A stretch of 64,000 nt of DNA from Pedobacter terrae. GTDB lineage: Bacteria > Bacteroidota > Bacteroidia > Sphingobacteriales > Sphingobacteriaceae. The notes under the pieces were generated by a model. The model saw only the letters and a list, made by a program, of their open reading frames with translations, had not been told where the DNA came from and did no database searches. The DNA lies in NCBI RefSeq assembly GCF_900100705.1, contig NZ_FNCH01000005.1, positions 1 to 64,000 of the forward strand, written 5' to 3'. This document shows, in pieces, positions 9,101-16,778 of the stretch. A program made the translations under genes and the position numbers. Each line of letters starts with the position of its first letter. The first letter of the stretch is position 1.

Positions 9101-9593
9101 AAATAGCTGGTTGGCCCTTAACTTTTACTGAAGCACCTGGCATTGGGTTTCCATTCTCATCTACAATTTTACCCGTTACATCAATCGCTTTAGCATTATT
9201 GCTTTTCGCAATGGGCATAATTAAAATGGTATTTTCTATAATTTCCCAGCTAAATGGCTGCGATCTCAAAACCTGTGTAAGTACTTCCTTGATTTCGGCA
9301 TTTTTAAGGTCAACCGTTACCGGTTTGGCCAGTTTTTCAATTAAATCAGAATCATACAGGAAAAAATAACCGCTTTGGCGTTTAATTTCTTTTAAAACGC
9401 GTACAAGCGGCACATTTTTTTGGTTCATGCTGATGTTCTGAGAAAATGCCGATGCACTAACCTGTAAGCACAGAACCGTCATTACAACAACAAAAAGTTT
9501 CATGGTTCTGATAAATGTTAAGTTAAAATAGTTTGTAATAAAACCTTCGGCCTTTAAGGCATCGGGATGATTACTTTGAGTGTAAAAGTTCAT
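6195..9593 (-). CDS. SusC/RagA TonB-dependent transporter with STN domain
   Basis: Outer-membrane importer, 1132 residues. A short N-terminal extension precedes the Sec signal, whose core begins at Met31; a start at 9503 is possible but longer N-termini are common in this group. Domains in order: STN signalling domain about 55-115, carboxypeptidase-regulatory-like beta domain about 137-215 (VTGKIVDENGNPMPGASV), TonB box region NDVVVTGY, plug about 225-345 with LDGVPI and ALYGSRGANGVI, then a 22-strand barrel ending YTAGINVNF. The STN domain is the part that contacts a FecR-type anti-sigma factor, and fecR and the sigma gene lie directly upstream on the same strand, so ligand binding should switch on this operon. 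Confidence 0.95.
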   Translation of the reverse strand: MNFYTQSNHPDALKAEGFITNYFNLTFIRTMKLFVVVMTVLCLQVSASAFSQNISMNQKNVPLVRVLKEIKRQSGYFFLYDSDLIEKLAKPVTVDLKNAEIKEVLTQVLRSQPFSWEIIENTILIMPIAKSNNAKAIDVTGKIVDENGNPMPGASVKVKGQPAISVTDSNGNFIIRNVDENAVLVISYIGYTDREVAAKSQLGTLKLSLSAGTLNDVVVTGYTSYKKTQSAAASSLVTSDKINQVPGLTLDQILQGRVPGMSVISTSGQPGTSASVVIRGIATINGVRGPLIILDGVPIEAGYFQTINPDDIESATVLKDASATALYGSRGANGVIVYTTKKGKAGGVSVSYNSQYGFSNLSRPNFVMMNTNERLQFEEEIGLTGVNIGPGWTYSPKNPSYAAGTAASRGRADFILDSLRQINTDWRDIFFRKGKFQEQQVSISGGNDKLRFYNSLNYYSQEGVAVNTGLNRYALRSNLDFNDDKFSGAVNVSLGYSQSTFIDGEGATTAGTPMSAVYYALPYEKPYASDGTLVHPGISNLPKYNILDQREGTLALERLLNSSNKTDQFKAIVGGSFAYQILPSLKATTRFGIDYRNSSDENYVNPNSYYGSRSVANTLGGKGRLDEISRRNFGIVSTSGLTFAKTFDSKHDVEFSALYEYIYNDYKFFGYRGFGIDDRLPETPAGITVSTVFLPSLSGSKTRNAIASFMGIGRYTYDRKYTLTGSYRYDGSTTVVEKNKWHGFYSVGANWNAKQEDYLKNLEIISDLSVRASYGTAASPFGGNFDYQQAYGNTTYGGNVGIRATAAGNIDYDWEYVSTFNAGFDLGLFKSSRLRLSADFYNKITSNMFINQPPSAVAGYATLPLSSGKMRNRGVEFDISGDVIKTRDFIWTVGANAGYNKNMILRVSDVTDNFPDGDSRIIKVGLPYGTYFAPDWAGVNPQTGEAQYYNLDGSITTLYNANTQSTTNSGSMYPTFTGGFTTSLSYKGITASALFSFVSNVMRWNNEDFYNENRTYRTSNQSVRMLYNRWQNPGDTGDDAILQRFDIPRNFTSKDIQDASYLRLRNVTIGYTLPKSILEKTKIIKGVKVFVQGQNLFTWTSWRGLDPENNDVFGRFQYPNTRTYTAGINVNF

Positions 9594-9669
9594 ACATTCA
9601 GTTTGGTTTAAATTTGAATTGATTAGTTTATTTGTGGGTTAATTGATAAAATCTGTTATTCCATAGGCT

Positions 9670-10848
9670 TTATTTTCCTGGTAATACCTTTAACTTCTTT
9701 CCTTCCGCAATTTCGAACCTGATATTTCCAGTCTTCTCCAGCATTTTTAATACATCCGATAGTTTAGACTTACGTGGAACCATACCATTATACTTTTTAT
9801 TTGGGATAGTATGATAATCGATATCCACATCGTACCATCTTTCCAATTGGCTTAGAACGCTTTTCAGGTCGGCATTGTTAAACTGGAAGAGACCATTTTT
9901 CCATGCCGTTTCGTCATCTGCATCTACACCAGTCGCCACCGTGATGATACCATCACCTGAAACCTCGGCAATGGCTTGCTCACCAGGTTTCAAAATTTTG
10001 ACTGATTGACCGTTGCTTATCCGAACACGCCCTTCAAGCAAAGTGGTTTTTATGGTATTGTCGTCTAAATAGCTATTAATATTGAAATGTGTACCCAATA
10101 CTTCCACATCCTGATGGTGATTTTTGACGTGGAAAGGTCTAGCCTTATTTTTAGCCACTTCGAAGTAGGCCTCGCCGGTAAGTTCTACGCTACGTATGTT
10201 ACCACTAAATACTTCAGGATACTTTAAAGAGGAAGCCGCATTTAGCCAAACCTTTGTACCATCTGGTAAAATCACCTGATATTGCCCACCTTTAGGTGTC
10301 TGAATGGTGTTATAGGCAATTGCTGACCCCAATTTTAGATGGCTTTGATCTAAAACGGTATAGACCAATTGCCCCTCATTTGTTTTTGAAATTTTTAAGC
10401 CATCTTTATCGCTTATATTGGCTGCAGTATGTTCATCTAAAACAATTTTTGAACCATCAGCGAGGGTTAAAATAGCTTTATTGGTACCAGGTAAAATATC
10501 CAGCTGTTTGTGAATGGCTGAATCACGCTTAAGCCCTGACTTGGTTTTATAGAGAAAAACAAAGGTGGTTCCGGCAATAACGAGTAGAATGGCTGCCGCC
10601 GAAATATATTTATAAAGATTAACGGTTTTACGTTTTTCGTTAAGGTTAATTTTCGATTTAATCGCTGTGAAATTAACGTCAGCCAGTCTGGCTATTTCAT
10701 CTGCGTTGAACTGCTCAAGAATATCAGGATTCTTGTCCAAATATTGATAGTATTTTTCTACAAAAAGAATCTCATCGGGTGTAGCCGTGCCCAACACATA
10801 ACGCTGGATGATTTTTTGCAGTTCTTTTTGATGATTAAAGGCGTTCAT
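9670..10848 (-). CDS. FecR-family anti-sigma factor
   Basis: Inner-membrane signal transducer that holds the ECF sigma factor until SusC binds ligand. 392 residues: cytoplasmic N-terminal part about 1-80, one membrane helix about 83-102 (YISAAAILLVIAGTTFVFLY), the periplasmic FecR domain about 180-280 (QTPKGGQYQVILPDGTKVWL, GEAYFEVAKN, LEGRVRISNG) and a C-terminal DUF4974-type domain about 315-390, which should meet the STN domain of SusC. The gene lies 95 bp after the sigma factor gene and 76 bp before susC. A hairpin abuts its start codon (10851-10879). Confidence 0.93.
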   Translation of the reverse strand: MNAFNHQKELQKIIQRYVLGTATPDEILFVEKYYQYLDKNPDILEQFNADEIARLADVNFTAIKSKINLNEKRKTVNLYKYISAAAILLVIAGTTFVFLYKTKSGLKRDSAIHKQLDILPGTNKAILTLADGSKIVLDEHTAANISDKDGLKISKTNEGQLVYTVLDQSHLKLGSAIAYNTIQTPKGGQYQVILPDGTKVWLNAASSLKYPEVFSGNIRSVELTGEAYFEVAKNKARPFHVKNHHQDVEVLGTHFNINSYLDDNTIKTTLLEGRVRISNGQSVKILKPGEQAIAEVSGDGIITVATGVDADDETAWKNGLFQFNNADLKSVLSQLERWYDVDIDYHTIPNKKYNGMVPRKSKLSDVLKMLEKTGNIRFEIAEGKKLKVLPGK

Positions 10849-10850
10849 TT

Positions 10851-10879
10851 TTTCTGGTTTTATATAGATGTACCAGAAA
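10851..10879 (-). promoter_or_regulatory. Hairpin next to the fecR start codon
   Basis: tttctggt (10851-10858) and accagaaa (10872-10879) form a perfect 8-bp stem with a 13-base loop, ending two bases before the fecR ATG. Such a position could limit ribosome access and so set the anti-sigma to sigma ratio. Function is inference. Confidence 0.4.
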
Positions 10880-10943
10880 GCAGAAAATATCCCAAAAGAA
10901 TTTTAAAATATTTCAAATAAATTTAAAAAAGAACTTAAACTTA

Positions 10944-11528
10944 TCAGGAAATTGCAGATATAACAGCTGAAGCCACTAAAAAAAGGTGTGTAAGCCTTAA
11001 ACGAAGGGCCTGTGTTGCGTTAGCTAACTGGTTCTGAACAGTTTTTTGCGATATATTGAGTTCAAACGCAATTTTGGCAGTAGATAAACCTTCAAAATAA
11101 TGCATCATAAATATATTACGACGCTTTTCGGGTAGGGCTTTAATAAACAACTCCAGTAATCCAGCTACTTCTTTTTCAAGCAATATGCCATCAGCCTGCA
11201 AAGGAGAAATTAACTCATTTTCGAAAGATTTTCCGAAAAAGCTGTTTTTTGGACTTCTAGCTAAATGTTTCAAAGTCTGAAAGCGAACCGCTGTATGCAG
11301 ATAAGCCACTGGATTTTCTAAATCGAGTTCAGCTTTTCTATTCCACAGGTCAGTAAAAATATTCTGAATAATATCCTGACATTTCTCTTTTTCGGGCAGC
11401 CGTTTGTAGGCTGCATTATAGAGTTCTGCCCAGTACCGGGAATAAATTTTGCCAAAAGCAACCTCATCTCCTTGCTTTAATAAGTCAAAAAGGGCATGAT
11501 CATGCTCACTATTTCTCTTGATGTTCAA
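10944..11528 (-). CDS. ECF sigma factor for the SusCD locus
   Basis: RNA polymerase sigma-70 factor of the extracytoplasmic-function type found with SusC/FecR sets in Bacteroidota. 194 residues: region 2 about 20-90 (YNAAYKRLPEKEKCQDIIQN and IFTDLWNRK) and region 4 about 130-180 (LPEKRRNIFMMHYFEGLS, TAKIAFELNISQKTVQNQLA helix-turn-helix). There is no ATG: the frame begins at TTG (11528-11526), and the next upstream codons offer no ATG either. A promoter -7 element at 11551-11558 is close enough that the leader is only about 15-20 bases, which supports the TTG start. It heads the sigma-fecR-susC-susD-hydrolase gene line. Confidence 0.92.
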   Translation of the reverse strand: MNIKRNSEHDHALFDLLKQGDEVAFGKIYSRYWAELYNAAYKRLPEKEKCQDIIQNIFTDLWNRKAELDLENPVAYLHTAVRFQTLKHLARSPKNSFFGKSFENELISPLQADGILLEKEVAGLLELFIKALPEKRRNIFMMHYFEGLSTAKIAFELNISQKTVQNQLANATQALRLRLTHLFLVASAVISAIS

Positions 11529-11550
11529 ATGATTAGTTGGGTTGCGAAAC

Positions 11551-11582
11551 CAAACATAATCATTTTTAAGGAATTACGTAAA
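11551..11582 (-). promoter_or_regulatory. Promoter of the ECF sigma gene
   Basis: On the minus strand TTTA (11582-11579), a 20-base spacer and TATGTTTG (11558-11551) fit the Bacteroidota TTTG/TAnnTTTG promoter with one change in the -33 part. Transcription should begin near 11540-11546, just upstream of the TTG start codon at 11528. The sequence match is seen; activity is inferred. Confidence 0.55.
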
Positions 11583-11641
11583 CGCTTTCAGACCGAAATT
11601 GAAGAGCCATAGTGCATTTAAAACCGTTAATTTTTAGGTTA

Positions 11642-13468
11642 TCATTTTTTTTCAGCTGTGTTAAGGGTCCTGCCCGATTCGATAACAGCATGGTTAATTT
11701 CTTTTACACGTTTGACATCCATTTTTTCCACTTTGCGATCATAGGTAAGTAAACCGTTTATTTCATGTTCCACGTCGGTGGTCTGGGTGTAAACCGCTGT
11801 ACTCAGGCCTTTATAAAGCATCAGCTGCTCAACCTGCTGCATCAGCAGTACATAACGATCCGTAAGCGCATTAACAGTAGGTTCATATCCGTATGCATTA
11901 TTTTCAACTGGCCACATATGCCCCCTTACAAAGAGCCCGATACCGCCATATTCGCCGAGAGACGCGGCTCGCTTTCCATCTGGCTGCGATGCCCCGTTCG
12001 GACCAATATAAATATGCGTATCTACAAAATCACCATTTCCGGGATCTCCCAGTGGTTGCTGATACCCAGGATTATTATTAAACCCGGAATTGCCATTAAC
12101 CAATCTGGATGGATCATATTTTTTTACCCAGGCGGTGATCTCTTTAACATCAAATGCACCCCAGTTTTCATTAAAGGGCACCCAACTGATAATTGATGGC
12201 GCGTTGTAGAGATCATCCATTATAGCTTTAAGCTCTTTTCTGAAAACGCTCCGATTTTTTAATGTATCCTCGTTTTGGTACCACATAGCAGGCATATCCT
12301 GCCAAACCAGTATTCCCATTTTATCGGCCAAATAGTAGAACCGTTTAGGTTCGGTTTTCATGTGCTTTCTGATGAGGTTAAAACCTGCATTCTTTGTAAA
12401 CTCCAGATCCGATTTTAGCGCTTCTTCAGTTGGCGCGGTTAAAATCCCATCTGGCCAGTAGCCCTGATCCAATAAACCGACCTGCATTTCAAACTTTCCG
12501 TTCAAAAGCGGCCTTACCACACCATTTACTTTACCCAACCTGATATCACGCATCCCAAAGTAACTCATGATCTCGTCAGTTACCCTGCCGTTTTTATCCT
12601 TAAGCACAATTTTTAGGTCGTATAGAAAAGGATCGGCTGGTGACCACAGCCTGGGTTGATTTATCGGGAGAATTAACGGTTCGCCTGCCACCCCCTTTAC
12701 TTCCGAAATGGCCTTTTTTCCCTCAAATGCAATGGCCTCGATCTGGCCACTGGTTGCTTTGGCTGAAAGAATAAGCCGCTTATTTTCTACATCGGGTGTA
12801 ATTCGGATCTGTTCGATATGAGTATTGGCCACTGGCTCCAGCCACACACTCTGCCATATACCGGAACTGAAAGTATAATCGCCACGCGGGCCGTTTTTCC
12901 CTGAAGGCGCTTTTCCATCATTGGGATCATAAACTGCAACAATCAGTGTATTGGAACCATTCTTTAAAAGCGAGGTAATATCAAAACCAAAAGCATCATA
13001 AGCACCTGAATGGCGGCCTGCAAGTTTTCCATTGACGAATATCGTTGCATTGTGATCCACACCATCAAAATGTGCAATAATTTTTTTTCCTTTCCAGTTA
13101 GCAGGGATCTCGAACTCACGTTTATACCACATATTGATTTCCTGCTTACGCTCAATACCGGAGAGAAAAGATTCGGGACAGTAAGGCACCAGGATTTTTT
13201 CAGCTCTGCCGGGAAATTCTATTACCTGCCTGGGCGCCAGAGCCGATGGTGCATTCTTTCCGCCAACATATTCCCAGCTGCCGTTTAGGTTTAGCCAATC
13301 TTTGCGCTGGAGCTGTGGACGTGGATAATCTGGAAAAGGCACTTTTGCCGTAGCAGCATCAATCGTCCATTTGGTAGGGAGTTTAGCTTCCTGTGCCTGT
13401 AACGCTATTGAAAGTAGAGATGTAACAGCAAAAAAAACACAAATTTTAAGGGTAAATTTTAAATTCAT
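11642..13468 (-). CDS. Glycoside hydrolase family 2 enzyme, exported
   Basis: Retaining beta-glycosidase of family GH2 (beta-galactosidase, glucuronidase, mannosidase and relatives). 608 residues: Sec signal 1-26 (ALQAQ), jelly-roll sugar-binding domain about 40-210 (MWYKREFEIP, HFDGVDHNATIFVNGKLAG), Ig-like domain about 215-310, and a TIM barrel about 315-600. Glu434 in PFNENW fits the acid/base and Glu506 in GEYGG the nucleophile position. It is shorter than LacZ and lacks the C-terminal domain 5, so the sugar specificity cannot be named. It lies 113 bp upstream of the sigma gene on the same strand, but the sigma gene has its own promoter, so I do not place it in the SusCD operon. Confidence 0.82.
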   Translation of the reverse strand: MNLKFTLKICVFFAVTSLLSIALQAQEAKLPTKWTIDAATAKVPFPDYPRPQLQRKDWLNLNGSWEYVGGKNAPSALAPRQVIEFPGRAEKILVPYCPESFLSGIERKQEINMWYKREFEIPANWKGKKIIAHFDGVDHNATIFVNGKLAGRHSGAYDAFGFDITSLLKNGSNTLIVAVYDPNDGKAPSGKNGPRGDYTFSSGIWQSVWLEPVANTHIEQIRITPDVENKRLILSAKATSGQIEAIAFEGKKAISEVKGVAGEPLILPINQPRLWSPADPFLYDLKIVLKDKNGRVTDEIMSYFGMRDIRLGKVNGVVRPLLNGKFEMQVGLLDQGYWPDGILTAPTEEALKSDLEFTKNAGFNLIRKHMKTEPKRFYYLADKMGILVWQDMPAMWYQNEDTLKNRSVFRKELKAIMDDLYNAPSIISWVPFNENWGAFDVKEITAWVKKYDPSRLVNGNSGFNNNPGYQQPLGDPGNGDFVDTHIYIGPNGASQPDGKRAASLGEYGGIGLFVRGHMWPVENNAYGYEPTVNALTDRYVLLMQQVEQLMLYKGLSTAVYTQTTDVEHEINGLLTYDRKVEKMDVKRVKEINHAVIESGRTLNTAEKK

Positions 13469-13686
13469 CAGGCAGAGATATCTTTTTCGTTAGGTGGTTG
13501 ATTTAATGCAAAATAGTCATAATGAACAGGCGGATCAAATGAATTGTTTAAAAAGTCTCAATCATTAGTTACAAAATATCTTTAGACCTTATCTTTTATA
13601 ACGAAGAAATTTTGTTTCTGCACGACTGGTAATTTTCAATAAACTGGATGTTTATTCTATTTTTGCCTATAGATCAAACAATCTAA

Positions 13687-13947
13687 ATGAGGCCTTACCC
13701 AATTGTATTAAAGATCCTTTTAGTCTTATTACCATTTTTATCTGTAGCGCAGAACGAAAAAACGGAGGTAGATATTTACCCTCACTGGGAAAAAGGCGAA
13801 GTGCACAAAATTTCGCTTAAAAGTACCACAACCGATATCGTGAACAAAAAATCGCTCCAGTACACCTCAACCTTTAATGCAAATTTTAAGGTATTAGAAA
13901 AGAATGATGATGAATATTTAACTGAGTGGACTAACAGTATAAATTAA
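13687..13947 (+). pseudogene. Truncated secreted protein, N-terminal fragment
   Basis: An 86-residue frame with a good Sec signal (1-21, LLVLLPFLSVAQ) and the segment EVDIYPHWEKGEVHKISLKS followed by TFNANFKVLEKNDDEYLTEW. This looks like the first part of longer secreted Bacteroidota proteins of unknown function (about 300 residues or more), in which a phrase of the type 'FKVLEK...Y...W' opens a repeated beta domain. It stops at 13947, overlapping the last 4 bases of the converging ABC exporter gene, so the rest of the gene has been lost. A promoter-like TATTTTTG lies at 13658-13665, so it may still be expressed. It could also be a real short protein. Confidence 0.45.
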
Positions 13948-15713
13948 ACTTTGGCAATACCTTTAGAAGAGAACTGCAGATCGTAAAGCTTTTTATAATA
14001 ACCGTTTAATTTTAACAACTGCTGATGCGTTCCTTTTTCTTTGATTTCGCCTTTATCGAGCACGATAATCTGATCGGCTTTTTGAATGGTTGACAAGCGA
14101 TGGGCAATTACGATTGAGGTGCGGCCTTCCATCAAATTGTCAATGGCTTTCTGGATCAATAATTCGGTTTCAGTATCAACCGATGAGGTGGCCTCATCTA
14201 AAACCAGGATAGCCGGATTATGGACCAATGCACGGATAAAAGAAATCAACTGCGCCTGACCTGCAGAAAGTGTAGCCCCTCTTTCCATCACATTATACTG
14301 ATAACCTCCTGGTAAACGTTCAATAAAGTCGTGTGCACCCACTTTTTTGGCCGCATTTACGACCTCTTCAATCGTAATTTCAGGATCATTAAGCGTAATG
14401 TTGTTTAAAATGGTATCTGAAAACAAGAAAACATCCTGGAGTACAGTTGCGATGTGGCTTCGCAGGTAATCGAGTTCAAAATCCTCTATATGGATGCCAT
14501 CCACGGTAATATCTCCTCGTTTAACCTCATAAAAACGGTTCAGTATATTAATGGTAGAAGACTTACCGGCACCAGTTGCACCAACCAAAGCAACCGTTTC
14601 GCCTGCTTTTACCTCAAAACTGAGATCTTTTAGCACATAACTGTCATCGTTGTAGGCAAACCAAACCCTTTCGAACTTAATATTTCCATCCAGTTTGGTG
14701 GGTTTTTGTTTACCATTGTTAGGGGTAGTTTCGTCGGTATCTAAAACTTTAAAAACACGTTCAGCGCCCACCATTCCCATTTGCAGGGTATTAAATTTAT
14801 CTGCCAGTTGGCGAATGGGTGTGAACACCATGCCGAGGTACATTATAAACTGTGTAATGGTGCCGGGAGTAACATCTAACGGCTTAGAAAGAATGCTTTT
14901 AGCACCGTACCATACCAATAAGCCAAGAGACATGGCCGAAATCAGCTCAACCACAGGGAAGAATATAGAATAGTACCAGTTACTGCGGATATTGGCATCG
15001 CGATAACGTTTGTTAATGGCATAAAATTTTCGGTACTCCTGTTTCTCCCGGGCAAAATATTGTACAATAGAAATACCGGTAATGTGTTCCTGCAGAAAGG
15101 TATTCAGGTTAGAAACTTCGTTCCTGATTTCCTGGAACGCGACTTTAATGGCTTTTTGAAATTTCCGGGTAGCCATAATCAGCAGCGGAATGGGCAAAAG
15201 CACGACTAAACTTAACTCCCAGTCGGTATATAACATTACGCCCACAATAACTACCACCTGCAAACTGTCGCCAATCATGGAAATTAAACCCTCCGAAAAT
15301 ATATCAGCAATGGTTTCCAAATCTGAAACCGTTCTGGTAATCAATTGTCCTATTGGTGTTTTATCGAAATACTTAAGGCGCAATTTAGTAATGTGATTAA
15401 AAACATTGATCCGCAGATCGCGGATAACAGACTGGCCTAATGTATTGGTTAAAAGCGTATGGTTATATTGAACTATACTCTGCAAAATGAGCATAAAAAT
15501 CATCAACATGGTCATGTTTACCAGGCCCGAATAATTTCCGGTTAAAATGTAATGATCGAGTGTGTATTTGATCAAAAACGGACGCACAGGCGAAATGGCC
15601 GCCAGCAGAATGGTTAAAATAACCGACCATACAAACACGGTGCGGTAAGGCTTTACGTATTGAAAAATACGTTTCAGTAATCCGGTGTTATATACGTCGC
15701 CTGTAACTGCCAT
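13944..15713 (-). CDS. ABC exporter, fused membrane and ATPase domains (MsbA-like)
   Basis: Homodimer-forming half transporter of 589 residues. Six membrane helices fill about 20-310 (MsbA/multidrug type fold) and the nucleotide-binding domain covers about 345-580: Walker A GATGAGKST, Q-loop in VLQDVF, signature LSAGQ, Walker B ILVLDEAT and the H-loop IAHRLS. The signature Ser-Ala-Gly-Gln replaces the usual Ser-Gly-Gly-Gln, a common variant. Substrate could be lipid, peptide or drug; sequence alone does not decide. It overlaps the truncated gene at its 3' end and stands alone, followed upstream by an inverted repeat and truA. Confidence 0.88.
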   Translation of the reverse strand: MAVTGDVYNTGLLKRIFQYVKPYRTVFVWSVILTILLAAISPVRPFLIKYTLDHYILTGNYSGLVNMTMLMIFMLILQSIVQYNHTLLTNTLGQSVIRDLRINVFNHITKLRLKYFDKTPIGQLITRTVSDLETIADIFSEGLISMIGDSLQVVVIVGVMLYTDWELSLVVLLPIPLLIMATRKFQKAIKVAFQEIRNEVSNLNTFLQEHITGISIVQYFAREKQEYRKFYAINKRYRDANIRSNWYYSIFFPVVELISAMSLGLLVWYGAKSILSKPLDVTPGTITQFIMYLGMVFTPIRQLADKFNTLQMGMVGAERVFKVLDTDETTPNNGKQKPTKLDGNIKFERVWFAYNDDSYVLKDLSFEVKAGETVALVGATGAGKSSTINILNRFYEVKRGDITVDGIHIEDFELDYLRSHIATVLQDVFLFSDTILNNITLNDPEITIEEVVNAAKKVGAHDFIERLPGGYQYNVMERGATLSAGQAQLISFIRALVHNPAILVLDEATSSVDTETELLIQKAIDNLMEGRTSIVIAHRLSTIQKADQIIVLDKGEIKEKGTHQQLLKLNGYYKKLYDLQFSSKGIAKV

Positions 15714-15726
15714 GATATGGTTAACT

Positions 15727-15836
15727 GTTTAACTGTTTAAATTGGTTAACTGCCGTTTAACTAGATGCTTTAATGATTCAATTGGTTAACTGGATTTGGA
15801 TACAATTAACCGAACAACCAATTTAAACAGTTAACC
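15727..15836. repeat. Inverted repeat between truA and the ABC exporter
   Basis: A 21-base arm at 15727-15747 (gtttaactgtttaaattggtt) and its complement at 15816-15836 match at 20 of 21 positions, with a 68-base centre that itself holds more copies of the ggttaactg word. The right arm runs into the truA stop codon. It may serve as a 3' end structure for truA or be a dispersed repeat; no function is known to me. Confidence 0.6.
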
Positions 15837-16583
15837 AAAATAAGGGTATTCTATCTTCACTAAATACAAACCACAGGCAGGTACCGATTGCCCGGCTTTA
15901 CTGCGGTTTTTACTTTCTATTATTGCTTTAAAAGCGGCTAAATTTATTTCTTTTTTACCAACTGACACCAAAGTACCCATAATAGCCCTGACCATGTTCC
16001 GCAAAAAACGATCGGCCTGGATGGTAAAAACCAAGCCGCCTTCTTGTTCTTCAAATACCGCTTTAGTGATTTTACAATTATTGGTAAAAGTTTGGGTATT
16101 GGATTTGCTGAAACACGAAAAATCGGTATAATTTAACAGCACAGCTGCGGCCTCATTCATCGCCTCAACATCAAGCTCATCTTTTACCAACCACGACCTG
16201 TTAATTTTAAAAGGGTCTTTTTCGAAATGGATATAATATTTATAAGCACGTGCTGTGGCATCAAAGCGGGCATGGGCATCGGGGTCTACCGGTATCATGC
16301 GTTTTGCAGCAATTTGATAAGGTAACATGGCATTGATGCCAGTAATGGCATTCAATACTTTAACCTCATCTACATCTTCAACATCGAAATGGGCATAAAA
16401 ATCTGTGGCATGCACACCCGCATCAGTCCTGCCACAGCCTAATGTTTCGATAGGCTGCCGAAAAAAAACAGACATCGCCTTATCCAACAATTCCTGAACG
16501 GTAATTGCGTTGGGTTGGGTTTGCCAGCCATGGTATAAGCTGCCATCATAAGCCAATTGGATGAAATACCTTTTTTTATTCAA
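15831..16583 (-). CDS. truA: tRNA pseudouridine synthase A
   Basis: Makes pseudouridine at positions 38-40 of the tRNA anticodon arm. From the start used here it has 250 residues. The catalytic motif GRTDAGVHA is at about 51-59 (Asp54), with YFIQLAYDGSLYHGW near the N-terminus and FLRNMVRAIMGTL in the C-terminal half, all typical of TruA. No ATG is available. The frame can begin at TTG 16613 or TTG 16583; the second gives the usual family N-terminus (NKKRYFIQLAYDG) and lies just after a near-perfect promoter whose -33 box covers the 16613 codon, so 16583 is preferred. The mRNA would then be almost leaderless. Confidence 0.92.
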   Translation of the reverse strand: MNKKRYFIQLAYDGSLYHGWQTQPNAITVQELLDKAMSVFFRQPIETLGCGRTDAGVHATDFYAHFDVEDVDEVKVLNAITGINAMLPYQIAAKRMIPVDPDAHARFDATARAYKYYIHFEKDPFKINRSWLVKDELDVEAMNEAAAVLLNYTDFSCFSKSNTQTFTNNCKITKAVFEEQEGGLVFTIQADRFLRNMVRAIMGTLVSVGKKEINLAAFKAIIESKNRSKAGQSVPACGLYLVKIEYPYFG

Positions 16584-16590
16584 AGCGATG

Positions 16591-16621
16591 CAAAAGTACA
16601 GTTTAAGAGGCAAAGGGCAAA
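16591..16621 (-). promoter_or_regulatory. truA promoter, full Bacteroidota consensus
   Basis: On the minus strand TTTG (16621-16618), a spacer of exactly 19 bases, and TACTTTTG (16598-16591) match TTTG-N19-TAnnTTTG. The expected start of transcription, about 16583-16587, falls at or next to the TTG start codon of truA. Confidence 0.7.
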
Positions 16622-16751
16622 GCGCGAAGGTGAGAGTTTGGCGTTGGGAGTTCAGAGCAAATTCCCATCACAAACAGCAATTAATGCTTCTTATGTATAA
16701 ATCTCTATCCTATTCGGGAACTTTAATCTTCTTTCTTTTATCAAAAAAGTA

Positions 16752-16759
16752 TAGATTTG
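16752..16759 (+). promoter_or_regulatory. -7 element before the DUF4293 gene
   Basis: TAGATTTG fits TAnnTTTG, 19 bases before the ATG at 16779. No good TTTG box lies at the right distance upstream, so only the -7 part is supported. Confidence 0.4.
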
Positions 16760-16778
16760 TTCCAATATATTTACATTC

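Noticed and set aside
11893..12196. Plus-strand frames inside the GH2 gene
   Set aside because: Shadows of a gene with clear GH2 motifs on the other strand.
11642..13468. GH2 gene as first member of the cyanophycin-type operon
   Set aside because: The sigma gene has its own promoter in the gap between them, and a glycosidase does not fit the other enzymes.
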